DNA of 5,338 nt, taken from assembly GCA_030528965.1 (NCBI GenBank), contig JAUMXS010000065.1, positions 1 through 5,338 of the forward strand, read 5' to 3'. The notes under the pieces were generated by a model. It was given only the letters and a program-made list of their open reading frames with translations, was not told the DNA's origin and did no database searches. The stretch is from Eubacteriales bacterium (lineage in GTDB: Bacteria; Bacillota; Clostridia; Oscillospirales; Oscillospiraceae). A program made the translations under genes and the position numbers. This document shows, piece after piece, positions 1-4,873 of the stretch; within the stretch, counting starts at the first letter, position 1, and each line of letters opens with the position of its first letter.

Positions 1-309
1 AAGGAGATCGAGGAATTCATTTATACGCACCCGAAGGTCAGTGACGTACAGGTCATCGGCGTACCGGATCAGTCCTACGGTGAGGAGATCATGGCCTGCG
101 TGATCCTGAAAGAAGGCGAGAGCATGACGGCCGACGAGCTGAAGGGCTATGTGGCTTCGCACATGGCGCGGCATAAGACGCCGCGGTATGTGGCCTTTGT
201 GGACAGCTTCCCGATGAATGCCGCCGGCAAGATCCTGAAGTATAAAATGCGTGAGGATGCGGTGAAGCAGCTTGGCCTCGAGAAAGCCGCCTCAACGGAA
301 ACGGCGTAA
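1..309 (+). CDS. Acyl-CoA synthetase / AMP-dependent ligase, C-terminal part (5' end outside window)
   Basis: The frame is open from base 1 and ends at TAA 307-309, giving the last 102 residues of the protein. It matches the mobile C-terminal domain of the ANL superfamily (acyl-CoA synthetases, AMP-forming), which closes over the active site for the thioester half-reaction. Visible signatures, in fragment numbering, are EIEEFIYTHPKVSDVQVIGV (about 2-21), the following PD...YGEE (22-29), and the A10-type motif PMNAAGKILK (71-80), whose Lys77 corresponds to the catalytic lysine of the adenylation half-reaction. The wording resembles medium/long-chain fatty acyl-CoA ligases of the FadD/YngI type more than acetyl-CoA synthetase, but the substrate pocket lies in the missing N-terminal part, so substrate is not determined. 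A tail of about 15 residues, ending KAASTETA, follows the domain. A strong terminator lies 74 bases downstream, so this is the last gene of its transcript. Confidence 0.9.
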   Translation, partial: KEIEEFIYTHPKVSDVQVIGVPDQSYGEEIMACVILKEGESMTADELKGYVASHMARHKTPRYVAFVDSFPMNAAGKILKYKMREDAVKQLGLEKAASTETA

Positions 310-340
310 AAATTCCCGGGGTCTCCCCTGTTGTTCCGAC

Positions 341-366
341 AAAAAATCTCCGACCGTGGGCCGGAG
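341..366 (-). terminator. Leftward-pointing hairpin with U6 tail, no matching gene
   Basis: On the minus strand an 8-bp stem with one A-C mismatch (arms 348-355 and 359-366, loop 356-358) is followed after one base by six T residues (346-341 on plus). This is the form of an intrinsic terminator for leftward transcription. Read rightwards it has no U-tract. No minus-strand gene ends nearby; the closest leftward operon ends at 1430. It could stop read-through from that operon or be a relic of an earlier arrangement. Chance folding in a GC-rich spacer is possible. Confidence 0.45.
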
Positions 367-383
367 GACCGTAAAACAAATTT

Positions 384-420
384 CAGGCACAGCGGTTTCA
401 TCCGCTGTGCCTGTTCTTGT
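384..420 (+). terminator. Intrinsic terminator after acyl-CoA synthetase gene
   Basis: There is a perfect 12-bp inverted repeat (arms 384-395 and 402-413) with a six-base loop TTTCAT, followed by the T-rich stretch TTCTTGT (414-420). It is placed 74 bases after the acyl-CoA synthetase stop and ends that transcription unit. The tail overlaps the predicted -35 box of the next gene, so termination and re-initiation are tightly packed. Confidence 0.85.
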
Positions 421-445
421 ATGCCCGGCCTTCGTGTGATACTAT
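417..445 (+). promoter_or_regulatory. Predicted promoter of the methyltransferase gene (extended -10)
   Basis: A -10 box TACTAT (440-445) is preceded directly by TGA (437-439), giving an extended -10 element. A weak -35 box TTGTAT (417-422) sits 17 bases upstream. The expected start is near 452, leaving a leader of about 40 bases before the GTG at 494. The -35 match is poor (3 of 6), so activity would lean on the extended -10. This is read by eye from consensus; no mapped start is available. Confidence 0.5.
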
Positions 446-478
446 GCAAAGGAACAGACCGATAAATATGAATCAGAC

Positions 479-485
479 AGGAGAG
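479..485 (+). promoter_or_regulatory. Ribosome binding site supporting a GTG start
   Basis: AGGAGAG lies 8 bases before the GTG at 494-496. The good match and spacing, with no in-frame ATG near it, fix the methyltransferase start at this GTG. Confidence 0.8.
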
Positions 486-493
486 ATATTCGC

Positions 494-1249
494 GTGGATA
501 TCACACAGACCTTTTATGATAATCTGTCCACTCAATACGACAAGCTGTTTCTTGACTGGCAATCTGCGACTCATGAACAGGCAGTCATTCTGGACAAACT
601 CTTTCGGGAAAACGGGCTTGACAGGTCGGCGCATATTCTGGACTGTGCCTGCGGGATCGGAACGCAGGCGATCGGGCTTGCCGCTCTTGGATATACCGTG
701 ACCGCTTCGGATATCAGCGACGGAGAGCTTGCGGAAGCAAAGGTAAGAGCCGAAAACAATCATGTAACGATTCGGTTTGAACATGCTGACTTCTGCGCTC
801 TGTCGGAAACTTTCCCGGAACGGTTCGATATCGTGATCTGCATGGATAATGCCTTGCCCCATATGCTTTCAGGCGAAGATCTGGGCAGAGCGATCGGGAG
901 CATTACCAATCAGCTGAAGGAAAACGGGATCTTTGTCGGCAGTATCCGGGATTATGATGCTCTGCTCAGGGATAAGCCGCCTTACTCTCCGCCGTATATC
1001 CATAAGACAGACAAAGGGCAGAGGGTGTCTTTCCAGACATGGAACTGGGACGGGGATCATTATAAACTGACTCAGTATATCATTGACGATGAAGAAACGC
1101 TGCAAGTAAGCAGATTTGACTGCGAATACAGGGCGACCAGGAGAGAGGACCTGACAAGTTTGCTGACCGCGGAAGGCTGCAGCGAAGTGATATGGAAGTT
1201 CCCGGAAGAAACGGGCTTTTATCAGCCGATCGTAATTGCAAAAAAATAA
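494..1249 (+). CDS. Class I SAM-dependent methyltransferase, substrate unknown
   Basis: This is a 251-residue cytoplasmic protein with the Rossmann-like class I methyltransferase fold. SAM-binding motif I is ILDCACGIGTQAIGLA (48-63, glycine-rich loop after Asp50). The end of strand 2 gives TASDIS (70-75), whose Asp73 is the likely ribose-binding acidic residue. ADF (98-100) is the likely adenine-contacting segment, and FDIVICMDNALPHM (111-124) is the motif IV region. GIFVGSIRDYD (145-155) begins a C-terminal half with KPPYSPPY and QTWNWDGDHYKL segments. The C-terminal sheet insert recalls glycine/sarcosine N-methyltransferase-like proteins, but I cannot name the substrate. The start is GTG with a good ribosome binding site. 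The gene stands alone between terminators, has its own promoter, and its hand-counted GC (about 51%) is below that of nearby prs and prfB, which hints at later acquisition. The family assignment is firm; the function is open. Confidence 0.9.
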   Translation: MDITQTFYDNLSTQYDKLFLDWQSATHEQAVILDKLFRENGLDRSAHILDCACGIGTQAIGLAALGYTVTASDISDGELAEAKVRAENNHVTIRFEHADFCALSETFPERFDIVICMDNALPHMLSGEDLGRAIGSITNQLKENGIFVGSIRDYDALLRDKPPYSPPYIHKTDKGQRVSFQTWNWDGDHYKLTQYIIDDEETLQVSRFDCEYRATRREDLTSLLTAEGCSEVIWKFPEETGFYQPIVIAKK

Positions 1250-1340
1250 CCGGAAGGCCCGCCATATTCCGATTTGCCGAACGGTAAGGGCATACTTCTA
1301 TATACTCCGGTGCGTACAGCTGCCCCCCAGAGCAGGACAG

Positions 1341-1372
1341 AAAAAACCCGACCTGTGGTTTGCAGGTCGGGT
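1341..1372 (-). terminator. Second leftward terminator after the prfB-capA operon
   Basis: There is a perfect 10-bp inverted repeat (arms 1346-1355 and 1363-1372, loop of seven bases). On the minus strand the stem runs into six T residues (1346-1341 on plus), a classic intrinsic terminator for leftward transcription. On the plus strand it is followed by AAGGAAC, so it does not serve the methyltransferase. It backs up the bidirectional hairpin 23 bases to its right. Confidence 0.75.
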
Positions 1373-1389
1373 AAGGAACTTTAAGGTTA

Positions 1390-1425
1390 AAATAACCCCG
1401 GACGTTATCGTCCGGGGTCATTTTA
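1390..1425. terminator. Bidirectional terminator between convergent genes
   Basis: There is a perfect 10-bp stem (arms 1395-1404 and 1409-1418) with a tight TTAT loop, strongly GC-rich at its base. Rightwards it is followed by CATTTTAT, leftwards by TATTTTAA, so both strands have a U-rich tail. It sits between the methyltransferase stop (1249) and the CapA-like stop (1430), 11 bases beyond the latter, and can serve both transcripts. Confidence 0.85.
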
Positions 1426-1429
1426 TGTA

Positions 1430-2575
1430 TTACTCGTCACCGTAGGCATAGGTGATATTGAGATTTGCGCCCGTGAAGCTGCCGTCGAGTTTGTCGAGGA
1501 CGCGCTGGTATCCTTCGCTGTCGGGATCATAAGGAACGGGCTGATAATTGTTGGTATCGGTAGTGCCGCTGCTGGCACAGGGGATGTTTTCCACATCCGT
1601 GACAGAGACGGTGCCGTCAATTTCACGCGTAACGGTCAGCCGGACGATCACGGTATCCTTATCGCGGGGATTGGTATTGCCGCCGAAGGTCCAGTTGCCG
1701 ATGCAGTAATAGATATAGACGCCCTCATAGAGTTCGACAGGCTGGAGCGTATGGGGGTGGCTGCCGTACACGAAGTCGGCGCCGGCCTCCACGGCAGCAT
1801 GGGCCAGAGTGATCTGGTCATCGGTAACGTCGTAGGACCCTTCTGTGCCCCAGTGGATGGCGGCGATCACGAATTCCGCGCCGGCGTCGCGCACGGCTTT
1901 GACACCCGTGCGGACCTGTTCCGTCGTGCCGAAGGAGACGGCGTATACGCCGATGACGAGGCCGGACTCTGTTTCATAGAGCGCCCATTCGTCGCGCCCG
2001 GCATAGCCGATCCCGGCGTTTTGGAGGACCTCCTTCGTCTCGTCATAGCCCGCTTGGGTGTAGTCGAGGGCGTGGTTGTTGCCGAGACTCACGAATTCCA
2101 CACTGCCCTCCGTGAGTATATTGACATACGAGGGGTCCGCGCGGAAATAGAAGGCTTTGGAGCGGTCGATGGTGGTGCAGGTGGTGAGCGGACATTCCAG
2201 ATTGGCGAAAGTAAAATCGTCATCTTCGAAATACCGGAGCGTCTCCGCGAAGGGGTAGGCATAGTTTGTGCCTACAACGCCTTCGTAACCCACAGCGGTA
2301 CCCACATAATACTGATTGCTGGCGAGGGTACAGTCACCGACGAAACTGAGCGTAAAGATCTCCGGTTCAGGTTCGGGGGTGGGAGTCGGAGTGGGTGTGG
2401 GATCCGGGGTCGCTTCGGGGGATGCTTCCGGCTGTTCGGAGATCTCCGGCGCGGCAGTGGGGTCGGAGCTTATGTCAGACGATGCGGAGGGGAGGGGGCT
2501 GGAGACGGTAAACCAGACTCCGACCAGCAGGACGACCGCCAAAAGGCGGAGGAAAACGGTTCCGATCTTTTTCAT
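1430..2575 (-). CDS. CapA-family (PGA_cap) metallophosphatase-fold protein, membrane-anchored or secreted
   Basis: This is a 381-residue protein. A positively charged start (MKK) and hydrophobic stretch (about 8-25) form a signal peptide or N-terminal anchor. A low-complexity Ser/Pro/Glu linker follows (26-72), ending in alternating PT/PE repeats (57-72). The rest is the CapA / poly-gamma-glutamate biosynthesis domain with a calcineurin-like fold: VGDCTLA (79-85), NLECPLT (125-131), LGNNHALD (164-171), HWGTE (241-245), GSHPHTLQPVE (271-281) and GNWTFGG (293-299). Asp, Asn and His in these motifs are the expected metal ligands, all present. No lipobox cysteine is seen. In Bacillus, CapA acts in polyglutamate capsule export, but no capB/capC genes are nearby and many relatives have unknown roles, so capsule synthesis should not be assumed. 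The start lies 4 bases after the prfB stop with only a weak GAG upstream, so translation is probably coupled to prfB. Stop is TAA. Confidence 0.88.
   Translation of the reverse strand: MKKIGTVFLRLLAVVLLVGVWFTVSSPLPSASSDISSDPTAAPEISEQPEASPEATPDPTPTPTPTPEPEPEIFTLSFVGDCTLASNQYYVGTAVGYEGVVGTNYAYPFAETLRYFEDDDFTFANLECPLTTCTTIDRSKAFYFRADPSYVNILTEGSVEFVSLGNNHALDYTQAGYDETKEVLQNAGIGYAGRDEWALYETESGLVIGVYAVSFGTTEQVRTGVKAVRDAGAEFVIAAIHWGTEGSYDVTDDQITLAHAAVEAGADFVYGSHPHTLQPVELYEGVYIYYCIGNWTFGGNTNPRDKDTVIVRLTVTREIDGTVSVTDVENIPCASSGTTDTNNYQPVPYDPDSEGYQRVLDKLDGSFTGANLNITYAYGDE
2360..2407 (-). repeat. PT/PE-repeat linker coding tract, G-rich on the plus strand
   Basis: These 16 codons encode alternating Pro-Thr and Pro-Glu/Asp (residues 57-72 of the CapA-like protein), a typical extended spacer holding a domain away from the membrane or through the wall. 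On the plus (template) strand the tract has G-runs at 2375-2379, 2381-2383, 2393-2395, 2399-2401 and, just past it, 2406-2409. Codons vary, so it is not a perfect DNA repeat. Confidence 0.7.
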
Positions 2576-2579
2576 GGCA

Positions 2580-3686
2580 TTACTCGGAGACCTTCATGGT
2601 GAGGAATGCGTTGATGAAGCCATCGATATCGCCGTCCATAACAGCATTGATATTGCCGTTTTCAAATCCGGTGCGGGTATCTTTGGCCAGAGTATAGGGC
2701 ATGAACACGTAGGAGCGGATCTGGCTGCCCCATTCGATCTTCATCTGCACGCCCTTGATATCGGAAATCTTCTCGAGGTGTTCACGTTCCTTGATCTCGG
2801 CGAGGCGGGCGCGGAGCATGTCGCGGCAGTTTTCCAGGTTCTGGAAATGGCTGCGTTCGACCTGCGAGGAGACGACGATGCCGGTGGGGAGATGGGTAAG
2901 ACGGACGGCGGAAGAGGTTTTGTTGACTTTCTGGCCGCCGGCGCCGGAAGAACGGTAGACGTCCATTTTGATATCTTCGTCGCGCAGTTCGATCTCACCG
3001 GTATCGGTGATCTCGGGCATGACTTCGACGGCGGAGAAACTGGTGTGACGACGGCCGGAGGCATCGAAGGGCGAGATACGGACGAGGCGGTGGACACCGT
3101 GTTCACTCTTGAGGTAGCCGTAGGCGTTTTCGCCCTCGATCTTGATGGTGGCGGATTTGATGCCGGCTTCTTCGCCGTCCAGCCAGTCGAGCAGGGTGTA
3201 TTTATATCCGTGACGCTCGGCCCAGCGGGTATACATACGGTAGAGCATGGAGGCCCAGTCCTGCGCCTCGGTGCCGCCGGCGCCGGCGTGGAGGGTGAGG
3301 ATGGCGTTGTTCGCATCGTACTCACCGGCCAGCAGCGTGGCCAGACGCATGGTCTCCAGCGATTCTTCCAGAGCGGCATATTCTTCCTGCAGTTCCTCGA
3401 GCATGGAGTCGTCGTTTTCGGCGAGGGCCATCTCACAGAGGGTCATGAGATCATCCCACATACTGGTGAGATGGGTATATTTGGCACATTTGTTCTGCAG
3501 CTGTTTGAGGCGCTTCTGCACCTTCTGGCTGCGGTTCATGTCGTTCCAGAAACCTTCGGCGGCGCTTTCCTTTTCGAGTTCGGCGATCTCGGCCCTGGAC
3601 TCATCCAGTTTGAGGGCTGCGCCGAGGTGTTCGAGCGTGGGCTGCAGGGCGTTCAGTTTCACTTTGTATTCTTCAAATTCCAGCAT
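2580..3686 (-). CDS. prfB: Peptide chain release factor 2 (RF2)
   Basis: This is a 368-residue class I release factor that reads UGA and UAA in the ribosomal A site and triggers peptidyl-tRNA hydrolysis. An N-terminal helical/coiled-coil domain covers about 1-110. The codon-recognition tripeptide SPF is at 205-207, within VRISPFDASGRRHTSF, and the catalytic GGQ is at 250-252, within SSGAGGQKVNKTSSAVRLTH. These are the same positions as in E. coli RF2. SPF rather than the RF1 tripeptide PxT identifies RF2. WGSQIRSYVF and the DxRTG segment follow as in the family. I chose the ATG at 3686 because AAGGA lies 8 bases upstream; the in-frame ATG at 3695 directly abuts that site and would add only MVI. 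The frame is continuous, without the CTTTGAC programmed-frameshift site many bacteria carry near codon 25. It is first gene of an operon with the CapA-like gene. Confidence 0.96.
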   Translation of the reverse strand: MLEFEEYKVKLNALQPTLEHLGAALKLDESRAEIAELEKESAAEGFWNDMNRSQKVQKRLKQLQNKCAKYTHLTSMWDDLMTLCEMALAENDDSMLEELQEEYAALEESLETMRLATLLAGEYDANNAILTLHAGAGGTEAQDWASMLYRMYTRWAERHGYKYTLLDWLDGEEAGIKSATIKIEGENAYGYLKSEHGVHRLVRISPFDASGRRHTSFSAVEVMPEITDTGEIELRDEDIKMDVYRSSGAGGQKVNKTSSAVRLTHLPTGIVVSSQVERSHFQNLENCRDMLRARLAEIKEREHLEKISDIKGVQMKIEWGSQIRSYVFMPYTLAKDTRTGFENGNINAVMDGDIDGFINAFLTMKVSE

Positions 3687-3691
3687 GATGA

Positions 3692-3699
3692 CCATCCTT
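3692..3699 (-). promoter_or_regulatory. Ribosome binding site deciding the prfB start
   Basis: On the minus strand AAGGATGG ends 5 bases before the ATG at 3686 (AAGGA core 8 bases away). The upstream ATG at 3695-3693 is inside this element, so it is a poor start. Confidence 0.75.
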
Positions 3700-3730
3700 A
3701 GATATAAAGTTTAAACATCCATATTTTATT

Positions 3731-3759
3731 ATTATATCCAAACTTTTTCTCCTTGTAAA
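3731..3759 (-). promoter_or_regulatory. Predicted prfB-capA promoter (near-consensus sigma-A)
   Basis: On the minus strand the -35 box TTTACA (3759-3754; 5 of 6 match) and a perfect -10 box TATAAT (3736-3731) are separated by exactly 17 bases. The predicted start is near 3724, giving a leader of about 38 bases to the ATG at 3686. The flanking DNA is AT-rich against a GC-rich background, which supports a real promoter. Confidence 0.8.
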
Positions 3760-3785
3760 GAGCCGCGGTTTTTTTTCAGTGGGTC

Positions 3786-3814
3786 TTTTCAATACGGCAG
3801 ACATCTGTTATAAT
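3786..3814 (+). promoter_or_regulatory. Predicted prs promoter (sigma-A, extended -10)
   Basis: A perfect -10 box TATAAT (3809-3814) is preceded by TGT (3806-3808), an extended -10. The -35 box TTTTCA (3786-3791; 4 of 6) sits at a 17-base spacing. The start is expected near 3821, so the prs leader is about 60 bases. It is divergent from the prfB promoter, with 26 bases between the two -35 boxes. Confidence 0.8.
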
Positions 3815-3863
3815 AGTAAAATGGCTGGGTTTTTCCGGAAAGGAAAGTATATATTACATACAT

Positions 3864-3872
3864 AGGGAAAGG
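3864..3872 (+). promoter_or_regulatory. Ribosome binding site deciding the prs start
   Basis: AGGGAAAGG ends 9 bases before the ATG at 3882. The in-frame TTG at 3873 directly abuts the site and cannot use it, so the ATG is the likely start. Confidence 0.7.
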
Positions 3873-3881
3873 TTGATAGAA

Positions 3882-4844
3882 ATGATTGCACACGGGAAAG
3901 AGATCAAGGTATTCACCGGCAGTGCGAACCGGGAGCTGGCGCTGGGTATTTGCAAGAACCTCCGTTTGGAACTGGGACAGGCTGAGGTAGGGTCTTTTGC
4001 AGACGGTGAAGTGGCGCTGACGGTTCTGGAACCGGTACGCGGCGCGGACGTATTCATCGTACAGCCGACCTGCAAGCCGGTGAACGACAATCTCATGGAA
4101 CTGCTGATCATGATCGACGCCATGCGTCGTGCGTCGGCGGGCCGAATCACGGCGGTGATCCCCTATTTCGGATATGCGCGTCAGGACAGAAAAGCCAAGA
4201 GCCGTGACCCCATCTCTGCCAAGCTGGTCGCGAACCTGATCGCGGAAGCGGGCGCGGACCGTGTTCTCACCATGGACCTGCATGCCAATCAGATCCAGGG
4301 CTTCTTTGACATTCCCGTAGACAATCTGCGCGGTGCGCCGCTGTTTGCGAACCACTATCTGAAGAAGTTCGGCAAGGGCAATGATGACGTCATTGTCGTA
4401 TCCCCCGACGTGGGCAGTGTGGCGCGTGCGCGTCAGTTTGCGCATAAGCTGGACGTGGATCTTGCTATCGTGGACAAGCGCCGTGAAAAGGCGAACCAGA
4501 GCGAGGTCATGAACATTATCGGTGATGTACGCGGGCGTACCGTCATTCTTCTGGACGACATGGTCGATACGGCCGGCAGCCTGTGCGGTGCGGCGGAAGC
4601 TCTGGTCGAGGTCGGCGGTGCGAAGGAAGTCTATGCCTGCGCGAGCCACGGTGTCCTTTCGTACCCGGCGATCGAGCGCCTGAAGAAGAGCTGCATCAAG
4701 GAACTGCAGCTTCTGGATACCATTCCCTGGCCGGAAAACGAGCCGCATCTGGACAAGGTGGGCTATATTTCGGTGGCGCCCATTTTTGCGGAAGCCATCG
4801 ACCGTATTTACGAGGAGGTCACGATCTCCCCGCTGTTTGAGTGA
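3882..4844 (+). CDS. prs: Ribose-phosphate pyrophosphokinase (PRPP synthetase)
   Basis: This 320-residue cytoplasmic enzyme transfers pyrophosphate from ATP to ribose 5-phosphate, making PRPP for purines, pyrimidines, histidine, tryptophan and NAD. Class I features are in order: FADGEV (39-44), the ATP-binding loop RQDRKAKSR (100-108), MDLHANQIQGFF (131-142) with the metal-binding histidine, SPDVGSVARAR (174-184), the flexible-loop region DKRREKANQSEVMN (198-211), and the PRPP/ribose-phosphate loop VILLDDMVDTAGS (221-233). The length is close to the usual 315-320, so the protein is complete. Small departures from the common pattern are SPDVGS instead of SPDxGG and SHGVLSYPA where the family usually has HGVLSGPA; neither touches the core loops. 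The start is the ATG at 3882; a TTG 9 bases upstream would add MIE but lacks a usable ribosome binding site. Stop is TGA, which RF2 reads. pth follows after 29 bases, with no rplY/ctc gene between them as in Bacillus subtilis. Confidence 0.97.
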   Translation: MIAHGKEIKVFTGSANRELALGICKNLRLELGQAEVGSFADGEVALTVLEPVRGADVFIVQPTCKPVNDNLMELLIMIDAMRRASAGRITAVIPYFGYARQDRKAKSRDPISAKLVANLIAEAGADRVLTMDLHANQIQGFFDIPVDNLRGAPLFANHYLKKFGKGNDDVIVVSPDVGSVARARQFAHKLDVDLAIVDKRREKANQSEVMNIIGDVRGRTVILLDDMVDTAGSLCGAAEALVEVGGAKEVYACASHGVLSYPAIERLKKSCIKELQLLDTIPWPENEPHLDKVGYISVAPIFAEAIDRIYEEVTISPLFE

Positions 4845-4859
4845 TCGGTTTCTGACCGA
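4845..4859 (+). other. Small hairpin between prs and pth
   Basis: There is a 5-bp stem (4845-4849 with 4855-4859) with a five-base loop immediately after the prs stop codon. It has no U-tract, so it is not a terminator and pth is expected to be cotranscribed. It could protect the prs 3' end or influence the ribosome binding site that begins 2 bases later. The structure is short and may be chance. Confidence 0.3.
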
Positions 4860-4860
4860 A

Positions 4861-4867
4861 AGGGAGG
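4861..4867 (+). promoter_or_regulatory. Ribosome binding site of pth
   Basis: AGGGAGG lies 6 bases before the ATG at 4874, a near-perfect site at close spacing. It fixes the start and therefore the N-terminal extension of Pth. Confidence 0.8.
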
Positions 4868-4873
4868 AAAACA

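Noticed and set aside
318..328. Short GGGG/CCCC hairpin just after the acyl-CoA synthetase stop
   Set aside because: The stem is only 4 bp with a 3-base loop and no U-tract; the stronger hairpin at 384-413 explains termination.
423..1263. Loosely similar GC-rich words near both ends of the methyltransferase unit (around 423-434 and 1250-1263), considered as inverted repeats of a mobile cassette
   Set aside because: The match is imperfect and short, no target duplication was seen, and there is no transposase or integrase gene.
1251..1271. Weak CGGAA/TTCCG inverted repeat right after the methyltransferase stop
   Set aside because: It has a 5-bp stem with an 11-base loop and almost no T-tract, much weaker than the hairpin at 1395-1418.
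1236..1445. Small plus-strand open frame of 69 codons in the convergent intergenic region
   Set aside because: It overlaps the end of the methyltransferase and runs through two terminator hairpins, with no ribosome binding site or known similarity.
1751..2602. Plus-strand open frame of 283 codons antisense to the CapA-like gene
   Set aside because: It is a shadow of the CapA-like frame; the translation is Gly/Arg-rich with no recognisable motif, while the minus strand has all CapA motifs.
2316..3701. Long plus-strand open frame (461 codons) lying antisense to all of prfB and the start of the CapA-like gene
   Set aside because: It mirrors prfB and capA-like codons in a GC-rich genome, has low-complexity Gly/Val/Asp-rich content with no domain, and lacks a ribosome binding site. 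prfB on the other strand is unmistakable.
3763..3776. CCGCGG followed by eight T residues, considered as a rightward terminator
   Set aside because: The palindrome has no loop, so no hairpin stem can form, and no rightward gene ends here; the run lies between two divergent promoters.
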